Positions 32,221 to 41,307 of a stretch of 64,000 nt of DNA are shown here, one piece after another (position 1 is the stretch's first letter; every line of letters begins with the position of its first letter). This stretch comes from 21-14-0-10-47-8 sp966211455 (GTDB lineage: Bacteria; Bdellovibrionota; Bdellovibrionia; Bdellovibrionales; Bdellovibrionaceae). The stretch covers positions 248,001-312,000 of the forward strand of contig CBIHNI010000002.1 in the NCBI GenBank assembly GCA_966211455.1. Direction: 5' to 3'. The notes beneath the pieces are model-generated. The model saw nothing but the letters and a program-made list of their open reading frames with translations. It was not told where the DNA came from and ran no database searches. The position numbers and the translations under genes are program-made.

Positions 32221-34629
32221 CTAAGCCTGCGGAATTGTATCTCCCGCCGAGCCGTGGAATTTTCCAGACTCGAACTGATTGAACATCTCCGCATTCAAAT
32301 TCAGGTTCAGCGCTTGTTCAAAAAGCTGGGCCGCGTTTTCCACAAAGTGGAATTGCAAAGCCGCTTTCACGTCGTCCGGCACCTCTCGAAGATCACGTTC
32401 ATTCTTCTTTGGAAGAATGATTTTGGTGACCCCAGCTCGGTGAGCCGCAATGACTTTCTCTTTGATACCGCCGACCGGTAAAACCGCGCCTCGCAAAGTG
32501 ATCTCGCCCGTCATGGCAAGTTTGGGGCTCACCCGGTGGCCCGAGATCAGCGATGCCAAAGCGGTCAGCATCGTCACACCCGCAGAAGGTCCATCTTTTG
32601 GGATGGCGCCGGCTGGGACGTGCACGTGCAGATCCATTCTCGACAGATCCAGCCTTGGATTCAGCTGCGAAAGATTCGCGCGGATCAAGCTTTGTGCGAT
32701 CTGCGCGGATTCTTTCATGACATCACCCAATTGGCCCGTGATCATCAGCTGGCCTTTTCCTGGCATGGCCGTGGCTTCAACAAATAAAATGTCTCCACCC
32801 ACCGGAGTCCAGGCGAGACCCGTGACGACCCCCGGAGGATTGATCGTCTCGGCGATTTCGTGCGTGAATCGCTCGGCCCCCAGAATTTCTTCCAGGTCAT
32901 GAGTTTGCACGCGGACGGGGAGTTGAGTCGCTTTTAAAACCCGCTCGCTGGATCCGCGCATGACGGCCGCGATTCGTCGCTGCAGTTCACGCACGCCGGC
33001 TTCACGCGTGTAGCCTGAAATCAGCCGCATCAAAGTGTCCTCGGAAATCACCAGCTGTTCCGCCGTCAGCCCGTGCTCTTTGAGCTGTTTTGGAATCAAG
33101 TGGTTTTTTGCGATGTGAACTTTCTCGGCGGTCGTGTAACCCGTCAGATCGATCACCTCCATGCGATCCAAAAGCGGACCCGGAATGCTTTCTAACGAGT
33201 TCGCGGTCGCGATAAAGAACACTTTCGAAAGATCAAATGGCACATCCAAATAATGATCCAAGAAGTTCATGTTCTGCTCAGGGTCCAGGACCTCGAGCAA
33301 AGCGGCAGCCGGATCGCCATTGAAGGCGCGACTTAATTTGTCGATCTCATCCAGCAAGAACACAGGATTGTTTTCGCCCGCGCGCTTCAGCCCCTGCACG
33401 ATACGTCCAGGCATCGCGCCAATGTAAGTGCGGCGGTGTCCACGAACTTCGGCGTCGTCTCGCACGCCGCCCAGGCTCACGCGCACAAACTGGCGGCCCA
33501 AGGCGTTGGCGATACTGTGTCCCAGCGAGGTCTTACCGACCCCCGGTGGACCGACGAACAGAAGGATGGAACCTTTGTTTTCTTTTTTCAGCTTCAGCAC
33601 GGCCAAGTGCTGGATGATTCTTTTTTTCACTTTCTCGAGCCCATAGTGTTCGGCATCAAGAATTTGGCGAGCCTCATCCAGATTGATCTCTTTTTCCGGA
33701 GATGACTTGTGCCAAGGAAGATCCGTTAACAGTTCAAGGTAATTGCGGATGATGTGGGACTCGGGGGATTGATTTCCCACCTCGCCAAGCCTTCGAAGCT
33801 CGCGCTCGGCGACCTTTTTCACTTCATCTGGCATCTGCGCATCTTCGACTTTCTTTTGCAGTTTTTCTTCGATCGTCGAATCTTCGCCTTCGCCCAGTTC
33901 TTCACGAATGGCTTTGAGCTGTTCACGCAAAATGGTCTGGCGCTGAGCCTGGCCGAATTTTTGGTTCAGCTTGCTGCGGATTTCCGCTTGCACGGAAAGT
34001 CCTTCTTTAAACTCTTGCATCACTTGCAAGAGATAAAGCACGCGCTCGCGCAGATTGCGTGTTTCCAAAATCTTTTGTTTCTTCTCTAAGTCCACGTCGA
34101 CGTTGCCGGCGCACAGAGACGTCAGGTAACCCAGCTCATCCACCGAGCCGATCAATTCTGAAAGTTGTTCCGTGTTGCCAGGGAAGAGACGCAAAATATC
34201 TTTCGACAGCGATTTCACGCTTTCCAAAAGAGCCCCTTCGGTCTGTGGGTTCATATCATTGATGTCTTCTAAAAGAGTGCTTTCGCCATGCAAATAGTTT
34301 CCGCTTGCCAGCGAGACATCTTCTAAAATCACGCGAGACATCCCGCGCAGCACGACCTGATAGCCGGCTTCGGGATTGCCTTTCATCGAGTCAATGCGGC
34401 AGAGAGTTCCGACGCTGTAAAGTTCGGATGGATCAACGGGTTGATCTTTGGAGAGGTCATGCGGTTTTGGTTTTTGTTGGACGGCAACAATCCAAAATCC
34501 ATTCTTCTCCGCAGTCTTCAGTGCTTGCACACTGCGCTCGCGGCCCACCTTTAAGACTTGAGTCAGTGAGGGAAAAATAACCGTATTTCTCAGAGGAAGT
34601 ATCGGTAAAAGTCCTTGTGGTAATGGCAT
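32221..34629 (-). CDS. lon: ATP-dependent protease Lon
   Basis: The 802-residue length is normal for bacterial Lon, the cytoplasmic protease that unfolds and degrades damaged and regulatory proteins. In order: the N-terminal substrate domain (LPILPLRNTVIFP), a coiled-coil region (about 225-300), the AAA+ module with Walker A GPPGVGKT (360-367) and Walker B FLLDEIDK, and the protease domain with PKDGPSAGV carrying the catalytic Ser and a Lys about 43 residues later. A long polar C-terminal tail (about 770-802) is extra. AAAGGA lies 5-6 nt before the ATG. It is a single-gene unit. Confidence 0.97.
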   Translation of the reverse strand: MPLPQGLLPILPLRNTVIFPSLTQVLKVGRERSVQALKTAEKNGFWIVAVQQKPKPHDLSKDQPVDPSELYSVGTLCRIDSMKGNPEAGYQVVLRGMSRVILEDVSLASGNYLHGESTLLEDINDMNPQTEGALLESVKSLSKDILRLFPGNTEQLSELIGSVDELGYLTSLCAGNVDVDLEKKQKILETRNLRERVLYLLQVMQEFKEGLSVQAEIRSKLNQKFGQAQRQTILREQLKAIREELGEGEDSTIEEKLQKKVEDAQMPDEVKKVAERELRRLGEVGNQSPESHIIRNYLELLTDLPWHKSSPEKEINLDEARQILDAEHYGLEKVKKRIIQHLAVLKLKKENKGSILLFVGPPGVGKTSLGHSIANALGRQFVRVSLGGVRDDAEVRGHRRTYIGAMPGRIVQGLKRAGENNPVFLLDEIDKLSRAFNGDPAAALLEVLDPEQNMNFLDHYLDVPFDLSKVFFIATANSLESIPGPLLDRMEVIDLTGYTTAEKVHIAKNHLIPKQLKEHGLTAEQLVISEDTLMRLISGYTREAGVRELQRRIAAVMRGSSERVLKATQLPVRVQTHDLEEILGAERFTHEIAETINPPGVVTGLAWTPVGGDILFVEATAMPGKGQLMITGQLGDVMKESAQIAQSLIRANLSQLNPRLDLSRMDLHVHVPAGAIPKDGPSAGVTMLTALASLISGHRVSPKLAMTGEITLRGAVLPVGGIKEKVIAAHRAGVTKIILPKKNERDLREVPDDVKAALQFHFVENAAQLFEQALNLNLNAEMFNQFESGKFHGSAGDTIPQA

Positions 34630-34752
34630 GTGAATCCTTTCATTCTTTTGTTGAATTTGGGTGGGGTGTTCAAACTGTCAAGTCGCGTTCAAATCGAGAT
34701 CATCTCGAAGGTATAAAAGATGATCCGCACCGCAATGGGCCTGGAATAGCAC

Positions 34753-34782
34753 TTGTCTAGTTGAAGTCTTGCTCATTAACAT
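34753..34782 (+). promoter_or_regulatory. promoter of the DedA gene (probably leaderless)
   Basis: TTGTCT (34753-34758), an 18-nt spacer and TAACAT (34777-34782) are followed after 6 nt by the ATG at 34789, and no ribosome site is present between them. Confidence 0.4.
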
Positions 34783-34788
34783 AGCGAC

Positions 34789-35424
34789 ATGACTGAATTT
34801 CTGAATCTGATTTTGCAGCTGGATCAAACCCTTCTTCATTGGTCGCAAACCATGGGACCTTGGTTGTATGTGGTTTTATTTTTAATCATTTTCGCCGAAA
34901 CCGGATTGGTGGTGACGCCTTTCTTGCCGGGCGACTCTTTGCTCTTTGCCGCAGGTGCGATCACAAGCCTGTCCGGTTCACCGCTGGACGTGATGCTTTT
35001 AAGTCCGCTTTTAATGGTGGCGGCCCTGATCGGGGACAATCTCAATTATGCTATTGGCAAATGGATCGGGCCCAAAATTTTCTCCAACGAAAAATCAAAG
35101 CTCTTCAATAAAAAACATTTCGATCAGACCCATCTGTTTGTGGAAAAATATGGTCCGCGCGCCATCATTCTGGGGCGCTTCATGCCGATCGTCAGAACCT
35201 TCGTGCCGTTCATCTCGGGCGTCGGCAAGATGACCTACGCTCGCTACATGTTGATGAGTGTGATCGGTGCGATATTGTGGATTAATATCTTTTTGTTCGC
35301 CGGCCACTATTTCGGAAACCTCCCGGTGGTCAAGACGAACTTTCACATCGTGATTTTTGCCGTGATCGGTGTGTCGGTGCTTCCTATTTTCATCGAGGCC
35401 TATAAAGCTCGTAAGCGGGCATGA
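34789..35424 (+). CDS. DedA family membrane protein
   Basis: The 211-residue protein has the DedA/VTT (SNARE-associated) fold: the re-entrant loop region FAETGLVVTPFLPGDSLLFAAG with Glu and Asp, and the second repeat FGRFMPIVRTFVPFISGVGKM, here ILGRFMPIVRTFVPF, with the conserved Arg residues. Members move or flip undecaprenyl or phospholipids across the inner membrane and need the proton gradient. Its stop overlaps the next start (ATGA), so it is made with a second VTT-like protein. Confidence 0.93.
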   Translation: MTEFLNLILQLDQTLLHWSQTMGPWLYVVLFLIIFAETGLVVTPFLPGDSLLFAAGAITSLSGSPLDVMLLSPLLMVAALIGDNLNYAIGKWIGPKIFSNEKSKLFNKKHFDQTHLFVEKYGPRAIILGRFMPIVRTFVPFISGVGKMTYARYMLMSVIGAILWINIFLFAGHYFGNLPVVKTNFHIVIFAVIGVSVLPIFIEAYKARKRA

Positions 35425-35990
35425 AGAAACTGATTCTCTGTTTTCAGTCTTTGCAAAAGTTCGTTCACTTCTGGTGGTACGCACCTTTGCTGGCCGCCAT
35501 TTCCGCGATCGATCATTACATTATCTTTGTGCCGGTCCTGGGGATGTTGGTTTCAAGCATCTTGCTTGTTCCCAAGCGTTGGCTGTCGTTGGCGCTTTGG
35601 GGAGGCATCGGCTCTTGGCTCGGGGTTTGGAGTGTGGGCTGGCTTTCACATGCGCTGGGGATTAGCTTTCTGCAAAGTTATTTTCCGGAAGTGATGAGCA
35701 GTGCGGTCTGGAGTTGGGCTGAGAACTTTTTTAAAGATCACGGCGTTTGGGTCGTTTTAATTTCTGGAATCTCTCCAATCGCGCAGCAGCCGGCGGTCAT
35801 GGTGGCCTCGGTGGCGGGGACTTCGATGTTTGAAATTGGCTTTGTTTCTTACCTGGGGATTCAAACCAAGTACCTGATTGTGGCCTATCTGGCGTCGCAT
35901 GCGCCCCAGCTCCTCACTCGTTTCCGCTCGGTTCGGGACGAGATACAGGAGCTCAATGTTAAGACTCCGAAAAGTCCCGATTCCCCTTAA
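35421..35990 (+). CDS. second VTT/YqaA-like membrane protein
   Basis: The 189-residue product overlaps the DedA gene by 4 nt. It has four or five membrane segments and a weak version of the VTT pattern (WVVLISGISPIAQQPAVMVASVAGTS in place of GRFxPxVRTF), closest to the YqaA/YkoX-type side group. The re-entrant Glu and Arg residues of DedA are partly missing, so it may form a hetero-complex rather than act alone. The C-terminal tail is polar (ends SPDSP). The gap to 36250 carries the sigma-54-like promoter. Confidence 0.7.
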   Translation: MKKLILCFQSLQKFVHFWWYAPLLAAISAIDHYIIFVPVLGMLVSSILLVPKRWLSLALWGGIGSWLGVWSVGWLSHALGISFLQSYFPEVMSSAVWSWAENFFKDHGVWVVLISGISPIAQQPAVMVASVAGTSMFEIGFVSYLGIQTKYLIVAYLASHAPQLLTRFRSVRDEIQELNVKTPKSPDSP

Positions 35991-36035
35991 AATCTATTTA
36001 ATTAACGCATTGCTGTAATACCTTCAGAATCGACT

Positions 36036-36051
36036 AAAATGTGACCATTTT
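36036..36051. promoter_or_regulatory. inverted repeat AAAATG-TGAC-CATTTT
   Basis: A 6-bp perfect inverted repeat with a 4-nt spacer lies 45 nt upstream of the sigma-54-like promoter, a position usual for activator binding. It could be an enhancer site; this is inference. Confidence 0.3.
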
Positions 36052-36096
36052 GTTCGAGGGGGTGTTGATTTGGCACCGGAAATATGGGACCAATTC

Positions 36097-36113
36097 TGGC
36101 ACTCTAGTTGCTT
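36097..36113 (+). promoter_or_regulatory. sigma-54-type promoter
   Basis: TGGCAC (36097-36102), five bases and TTGCTT (36108-36113) match the -24/-12 consensus TGGCAC-N5-TTGC exactly, with 10 nt between the GG and GC pairs. It is 137 nt upstream of the outer-membrane protein start at 36251. Confidence 0.65.
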
Positions 36114-36250
36114 TTGTTACAACTCGAACTGTGGGTAAGGCCAGAAGGAAACCAATTGAGTTTTGGATCACCTTCGAAGCCTTGGGGATTGTTGGGAAAT
36201 TATTAACAACAAGATCAGAGATGATCTTTAGAAAGAAATGGGGACCACAC

Positions 36251-37192
36251 ATGAAAAAATTGATCGTAGGACTGACATTGACAGCTGCTTTTGCTGCCAA
36301 CGCTCAAACTTCGACCACCAGTGCATCTGCGGCAGCGCCAGAGACGGCAACAACTGCAGCGGCTTCACCAGCACCTGCTGCGCAAACTCTGACCACAGAA
36401 GCGGAAGCAGCGGCTCCAAACAAATGGGGCGCATTGTTCTGGGTTGAGAACACGATGATGATTCAAGATCAAAAGAACTTGAACGAAAAGGCCCCGGTTG
36501 AATCTTACTGGTACACAGGTATCAAATACAAACCGACTAAAAAAATCGGTTTGGAATTGTGGCAGATGGCGACAACTCGCTCAAACTTTGAAGGTTCTCC
36601 AGATGCCAACACCTACAATAAAGGTGAGCGTCAGGTTATGGGTGATATGGTTGTGAAAGCCAACTACAAGAGCGAATTGACTTTGGCGGGTTCTGAACAA
36701 ATCGGTTTCAGCGCTCGTTACTACTTGCCAACTTCTCAAGTGACTCAGGAAATGTTGCAACGTAATGGTCAGCTTCGTTTCGACATCAACCCTTCATGGG
36801 TTTTGACTCCACTGTGGACATTTGACTGGGTGAACTCTCCACGCATCATCTTCAATAAAGAAGGTTCCTCTCGTGGATCAGATACAGTTTACCGTTATGT
36901 TGGTGGCCCGGCGATCACAGCGAACTTCAACGATTACTTCAACGCTTACTATATGCCGTATTTTGACATCCGCTCTGCAGATGTGAGCCGCGGAACATGG
37001 GCACCAGAACACTTGAATCTGATGTACCACGAAGCAGGTCTGAACATCACAGTTGGTCCTTTGACAATCAACCCAGCATTGATCAGCGAAACCAACCTGA
37101 ACGATGGCACGGCTTCATTGGCAACTGCTGACAGCCGCGTTTATTCAGCTGAAAACACAAGCTACAACTTGAACTTCTACGCGAACTTCTAA
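36251..37192 (+). CDS. putative outer-membrane barrel protein, well expressed
   Basis: ATG 36251 begins a clear signal peptide (MKKLIVGLTLTAAFAANA); upstream in-frame codons belong to the promoter region. The 313-residue protein has an Ala/Thr/Pro-rich linker (about 20-57) and a barrel-like mature part with many Tyr, Trp and Asn, ending YNLNFYANF with the terminal Phe of outer-membrane barrels. Codon use is narrow, as in abundant proteins. It is a single gene between a sigma-54-like promoter and a good terminator. The solute is unknown. Confidence 0.8.
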   Translation: MKKLIVGLTLTAAFAANAQTSTTSASAAAPETATTAAASPAPAAQTLTTEAEAAAPNKWGALFWVENTMMIQDQKNLNEKAPVESYWYTGIKYKPTKKIGLELWQMATTRSNFEGSPDANTYNKGERQVMGDMVVKANYKSELTLAGSEQIGFSARYYLPTSQVTQEMLQRNGQLRFDINPSWVLTPLWTFDWVNSPRIIFNKEGSSRGSDTVYRYVGGPAITANFNDYFNAYYMPYFDIRSADVSRGTWAPEHLNLMYHEAGLNITVGPLTINPALISETNLNDGTASLATADSRVYSAENTSYNLNFYANF

Positions 37193-37219
37193 TTCGAAGA
37201 AGCGAAGATTGTTCTCAAG

Positions 37220-37256
37220 AAAAGGCTCGGGGAAACCTGGACCTTTTTGTTTTTTG
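37220..37256 (+). terminator. intrinsic terminator after outer-membrane gene
   Basis: AAAAGG and CCTTTTT enclose further pairs around a GAAA loop, followed by GTTTTTT. It lies 28 nt past the stop at 37192. Confidence 0.7.
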
Positions 37257-37288
37257 CGGAGAGTGAGAGCTTGGGTTGTGATCCTTGA

Positions 37289-37378
37289 TTCTCGAGCTGT
37301 GTAGTCTTTTGTGTTCATGAGGGCCGTCCATTCCAATGGTCAGGGGAAAATTCTGCGGAGCTTTCAATGAGGATCTTT
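37289..37378 (+). repeat. dispersed repeat R3, copy 2
   Basis: Same orientation as 31868-31957 and about three quarters identical by eye, including TTCTCGAGCTGTG and CCATTCCAATGGT. It lies between convergent genes and is followed by an R2 copy. Confidence 0.6.
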
Positions 37379-37474
37379 CCCCACCTCACGAACTTGTCGT
37401 CGAGTTGCGCGACAAATCCCTGATGTCCACGAAAGACCTCGATCCAATCGCATTTGATTTTGTATTCTTACTTG

Positions 37475-37558
37475 AGACAAGACGGCCACGATGGCCGTCT
37501 TGTAGCGTTCCCATGGATGGACACGCCGACTTTTACACCAAGGCACAGCTGTGACGAC
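37475..37558 (-). repeat. dispersed repeat R2, copy 2
   Basis: ACAAGACGGCCA (37477-37488) and TGGCCGTCTTGT (37492-37503) form a perfect 12-bp stem with a CGA loop. Read on the minus strand the segment shares GTCACAGC.GTGCC and GGTGTAAA with 14126-14236. The core GGCCACGATGGCC also occurs at 9146-9158. Confidence 0.6.
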
Positions 37559-37587
37559 CGCTCCTAACAAGACGGCCAGGCAGCTAG

Positions 37588-38157
37588 CTAGTTCCCCGCA
37601 AGTCTCTCAGTCGCTCTTGGTAGATAAAGCAAAGGGTCGACGGGGCCGCGGGCTTTGCGGATTTCGAAGTGCAGGTGGACACCTGTGGCGCGGCCGGTGC
37701 GGCCCATGCCGCCGATGGTGTCGCCTTGCTTGACGGTTTGGCCTTCCTTCACGTTGATCGTTGAGAAGTGGGCATAAAGTGTCGCCCAACCTTGCGCTCC
37801 TTCAATCATCACCATCTTGCCGAAACCACGGAAGTCCTTACCGGTGTAGATCACGACGCCGTCATGGGCGGCCAGGATGTTGGTTCCTTTCGGGGCGGCC
37901 AGGTCAATACCCAGATGCGGGCGCTTGCGGTTCGGTAAATAGCCGCGGGTCATGCGGGCTTCGTCCACGGGCCAATCAAAGAAATTGCGATGGCGTTCTT
38001 CTTGCCACTGCGAAAGCACGCGCTCTTCGCGGCCTTCCGAATTTTCGTGCTGGGCCTGGGCTTTGGCGGCCGAATTTGGCGCCGTGCTTTGGCTCGAGCA
38101 AGCCAGAAGTGCGAATATCGAAGCTGTCAGAACAAAAAGTTTTTTTCGCATCATCAT
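37588..38157 (-). CDS. M23 family (LytM) peptidase lipoprotein
   Basis: The 189-residue product has a lipoprotein signal with lipobox LLAC (Cys20) and an M23 zinc peptidase domain (about 65-180): HLGIDLAAPKGT with the first His/Asp ligands, and GVHLHFEIR with HxH. These enzymes cut peptide cross-links in peptidoglycan, or activate amidases when degenerate; here the ligands look intact. Three consecutive ATGs (38157, 38154, 38151) give small start uncertainty. It is downstream of glyA on the same strand, 58 nt away. Wall remodelling is central to a Bdellovibrio-like life. Confidence 0.92.
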   Translation of the reverse strand: MMMRKKLFVLTASIFALLACSSQSTAPNSAAKAQAQHENSEGREERVLSQWQEERHRNFFDWPVDEARMTRGYLPNRKRPHLGIDLAAPKGTNILAAHDGVVIYTGKDFRGFGKMVMIEGAQGWATLYAHFSTINVKEGQTVKQGDTIGGMGRTGRATGVHLHFEIRKARGPVDPLLYLPRATERLAGN

Positions 38158-38215
38158 AGGTCTTCAGTTTACCAAAGCAGGTGAGAGTTTGAAATCGACC
38201 AAGGTCCTAAAAAGC

Positions 38216-39478
38216 CTATTTGTAGATTGGAAAGCTTTCGCACATTTCACGAACGGATTTGTGAACCTTTTCTTTCAGGCTCGCGTTTTCAGGCTCTTTT
38301 AAAACCATCGCGATCCATTTTCCGATTTGTTTCATCTCGGCCGCACCCATTCCACGCGTGGTCAGCGCTGGCGTTCCGATGCGAATCCCGCTGGTCACAA
38401 ATGGACTGCGTTTTTCGTTTGGAACCGTATTTTTGTTCACGGTGATGCCAGCTTCGTCCAAGGCGTGTTCGGCCACTTTGCCGGTGACTTCGCTGTTGGA
38501 AAGATCCAGCAGGATCAAATGATTGTCGGTGCCGCCGGTGACAAGCTCTAAACCTTCGCTTAAAAGCTGCTCGGCCAAAGCTTTGGCATTGTTCACCACG
38601 TTTTGACTGTAAGTCTTAAAATCAGGTCTTAAAGCTTCACCGAATGCCACGGCTTTCGCCGCGATCACGTGTTCAAGCGGGCCGCCTTGGATGCCGGGGA
38701 AGATTTTTGAATTCATCTTCTTCGCCATCTCTTCGTTGTTGGTCAGGATCAGTCCGCCACGCGGACCGCGCAAAGTTTTATGTGTGGTCGAGCTGACAAA
38801 GTCGGCATGTGGGAACGGGGACGGGTGAATGCCCGCCGCCACAAGACCCGCAAAGTGCGCCATATCCACCAAAAGGGTGGCGCCGACTTCGGTTGCGATC
38901 TCGCGGAATTTGGCGAAATCCAAAACGCGCGGGTAAGCACTGTAGCCTGCGATCAAAAGTTTTGGTTTCACTTCCAGGGCGGTTTTTCGGATCGTCTCAT
39001 AGTTCAGTCGACCCGTTTCTGGATCCAGCTTGTAAGAGGTCGCTTTAAACAAAGTCCCCGAAAAATTCACCGGCGAGCCGTGCGTGAGATGCCCACCGTG
39101 AGAGAGATCCATGCCCAGAATCGTGTCACCTGCTTGCAAAGCGGCAAGATAAACCGCCATATTGGCTTGGCTTCCAGAATGCGGTTGCACGTTCGCATAT
39201 TGGCAGCCGAAAAGTTTTTTTGCGCGTTCGATCGCCAGCGTCTCGACCTCGTCCACAAATGCGCATCCGCCATAGTAGCGCTTGCCGGGGTAGCCTTCAG
39301 CGTACTTGTTGGTGAGAATGCTTCCCTGCGCTTCCATCACTGCGCGCGAGGCATAGTTTTCAGAAGCAATCATCTCGAGCCCGAATTTCTGACGTTCGGT
39401 CTCGCGAGAGATCATCTGGAAGAGGTCGGGATCTTGGTTTTTTAGGAATTCGAAAGAGGTCGCAGATTGTGTCGTCAT
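38216..39478 (-). CDS. glyA: serine hydroxymethyltransferase
   Basis: The start at ATG 39478 gives 420 residues, the family's usual size; the frame is open further upstream but that part has no similarity and overlaps rpiB. The enzyme interconverts serine and glycine with tetrahydrofolate. Visible are ASENYASRAVMEAQGSILTNKYAEGYPGKRYYGG, the cofactor-binding DMAHFAGLVAAG, and the PLP lysine in TTHKTLRGPRGG. It follows rpiB by 11 nt at the end of the lipid cluster; this order rpiB-glyA behind fabF is common in related bacteria. Confidence 0.97.
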   Translation of the reverse strand: MTTQSATSFEFLKNQDPDLFQMISRETERQKFGLEMIASENYASRAVMEAQGSILTNKYAEGYPGKRYYGGCAFVDEVETLAIERAKKLFGCQYANVQPHSGSQANMAVYLAALQAGDTILGMDLSHGGHLTHGSPVNFSGTLFKATSYKLDPETGRLNYETIRKTALEVKPKLLIAGYSAYPRVLDFAKFREIATEVGATLLVDMAHFAGLVAAGIHPSPFPHADFVSSTTHKTLRGPRGGLILTNNEEMAKKMNSKIFPGIQGGPLEHVIAAKAVAFGEALRPDFKTYSQNVVNNAKALAEQLLSEGLELVTGGTDNHLILLDLSNSEVTGKVAEHALDEAGITVNKNTVPNEKRSPFVTSGIRIGTPALTTRGMGAAEMKQIGKWIAMVLKEPENASLKEKVHKSVREMCESFPIYK

Positions 39479-39489
39479 GCGACCTAGTA

Positions 39490-39978
39490 TCAGATGGGAG
39501 TCGAGACTTTGGCAACCCGTCTGGCATGGCGTCCGCCAGAAAATGCGGTTTGCATAAAGATCTGCAGAATCTGCAGGCACTCTTCGGCGGTGTTGAGACG
39601 TGCACCCAAACACAGAACGTTTGCGTCATTATGTTCGCGCGACAATCGCGCCATTTCTGGCGTCACGCAAAGAGCCGCACGGATGTGCGCATATTTATTC
39701 GCCCGCATATTCATCCCTTGGCCCGAGCCGCAAATCAAAATGCCGATCTCGGCCGGCGTGGACAGTGTCGAGTTCTCTTGCACCAAAGAAAAGCCGTGAA
39801 TCTTTCTGCAAACCAGGTCGGCGTAATCGGGATAATCCACCGAATCCAAAGACTGTGGACCCATGTCGTGGACTTCGCGCTTGATCTCCGGAAGCCAAGT
39901 CGAGCTCAAAAGAGCTTTGACGATCTCGGCTTTGGTTTCGACTCCGGCATGATCCGCGCCCAGATAAATCTTCATCAT
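39490..39978 (-). CDS. rpiB: ribose 5-phosphate isomerase B
   Basis: The 162-residue protein interconverts ribose 5-phosphate and ribulose 5-phosphate in the pentose phosphate pathway. Family marks are GADHAG (near 8-13), the DYPDYA segment and ICGSGQGMNMRANK, where the catalytic position usually reads CGTG; here Ser replaces Thr. Length is slightly above the common 145-155, owing to an Arg-rich tail. The start overlaps the fabF stop by 2-3 nt (ATGATG), so it is coupled to it. Confidence 0.93.
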   Translation of the reverse strand: MMKIYLGADHAGVETKAEIVKALLSSTWLPEIKREVHDMGPQSLDSVDYPDYADLVCRKIHGFSLVQENSTLSTPAEIGILICGSGQGMNMRANKYAHIRAALCVTPEMARLSREHNDANVLCLGARLNTAEECLQILQIFMQTAFSGGRHARRVAKVSTPI

Positions 39979-41234
39979 ACAAATTTCGAGAAGATCAAGC
40001 AGGCATTGGTCCCGCCGAATCCGAAAGAGTTGTTCATGACGTGCGAAAGTTTTCCGTCGCGAGCCTTGTTTGGAACATAGTCCAGATCGCAGTTCTCGGA
40101 TGGGTTTTCAAGATTGATGGTTGGTGGCACCATTTGATCTTTCAGCGCCATCACACAGAAAGCACTTTCGATCGCGCCCGCGGCACCCAAGGTGTGGCCC
40201 GTCATCGATTTTGTCGAAGACACCCACAGTTTTTTGGCGTGATCACCGAAGACAGATTTGACGCCGGCGGTTTCAAGCTCATCGCCAATCGGCGTGCTGG
40301 TTCCATGCGCGTTGATGTACTGAATGTCCGAGGCGTTCAGACCCGCGTCCTTCAGTGCCATGCGCATCGCACGCGCGCCGCCTTCTCCGTTCGGAGCCGG
40401 ATTTGTCATATGATAAGCATCAGAAGAGGCACCGTAACCGGTGACTTCGCATAAAATCTGAGCGCCGCGTTTTTGCGCGTGCTCGAGAGATTCCAAAATC
40501 AAAATCGCGGCCCCTTCAGCCAAAACAAAACCGTCACGGTCTTTATCAAAAGGACGAGACGCTTTTTCAGGCGCATCATTGCGAGTGGAAAGGGCGCGCA
40601 TCGCCGCAAAGCCCGCCATGCCCAAGTGGCAGACGGTGCTTTCGGTGCCGCCAGCGACCATGTAATCGCAGGTGCCCAGGCGAATGTAATTGTAAGCTTC
40701 GCCGACCGAGTGAGCTCCGGTCGCGCAAGCGGAAGTGATCGAATAATTGGGTCCCTTGATGCCGTAAGAGATGCTGGCTTGGCCTGAAGCCAAGTTCGTG
40801 ATGGCGGCCGGGATGAAGAAAGGACTGACGCGTCCTGGGCCTTTTTCGCGAAGTTTTTCGTATTCGCTCTCGATGATCGGAAGTCCACCCATGCCGGATC
40901 CGATAAACACGCCGCCATTCTCGCCATTTTCAGGCGTGATGGTCAGACCACTTTGCTCCAGCGCCATTTTCACGGCGGCTTGCGAGTACTGGATAAAGAG
41001 ATCCATTTTCTTTTGTTCTTTTTTGGGAACGTAATTGTCCGGATTGAAGTTTTTCACTTCGCCCGCGAAGCGCACTTCGTAACCTTCGGTCGGGAAGCGG
41101 GTGATGGAAGCGATTCCGCTTTTTCCCGCCAGGGCGTTTTTCCAGGTTTCATCCATGGAAAGTCCCAGTGGAGTGACGGCTCCGATGCCAGTGACGACAA
41201 CGCGCTTAAAGGGTTTCGGTTCTCGATTCGCCAT
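39975..41234 (-). CDS. fabF: 3-oxoacyl-ACP synthase II
   Basis: ATG 41234 is used because GGAGG lies 7 nt upstream and it gives the family's length (419). FabF condenses malonyl-ACP with acyl-ACP in fatty-acid elongation. The catalytic triad is visible: Cys in SITSACATGA, His in NAHGTSTPIGD and His in SMTGHTLGAAG, with the GFGGTNAC end. It follows acpP in the usual order. The extra 39 codons upstream of ATG 41234 lack any family similarity. Confidence 0.97.
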   Translation of the reverse strand: MANREPKPFKRVVVTGIGAVTPLGLSMDETWKNALAGKSGIASITRFPTEGYEVRFAGEVKNFNPDNYVPKKEQKKMDLFIQYSQAAVKMALEQSGLTITPENGENGGVFIGSGMGGLPIIESEYEKLREKGPGRVSPFFIPAAITNLASGQASISYGIKGPNYSITSACATGAHSVGEAYNYIRLGTCDYMVAGGTESTVCHLGMAGFAAMRALSTRNDAPEKASRPFDKDRDGFVLAEGAAILILESLEHAQKRGAQILCEVTGYGASSDAYHMTNPAPNGEGGARAMRMALKDAGLNASDIQYINAHGTSTPIGDELETAGVKSVFGDHAKKLWVSSTKSMTGHTLGAAGAIESAFCVMALKDQMVPPTINLENPSENCDLDYVPNKARDGKLSHVMNNSFGFGGTNACLIFSKFV

Positions 41235-41307
41235 ACAGGAGCCTCCGCTTTTTGTGAGGGTCAGAACAGAAGAGCCATTCTTGGGGAATGGCTCAAATCG
41301 AAAAAAG

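Noticed and set aside
34676..34681. Heat-shock type promoter for lon (TTGACA and CCCCAC on the minus strand)
   Set aside because: The spacing between the two elements is too short for a sigma-32 promoter and the -10 at sigma-70 spacing is poor.
37336..37554. 72-codon open frame between the outer-membrane protein and M23 genes
   Set aside because: It spans repeats R3 and R2 and has no ribosome site.
39479..39613. 45-residue N-terminal extension of GlyA
   Set aside because: It overlaps the end of rpiB and lacks similarity; ATG 39478 gives the normal length.
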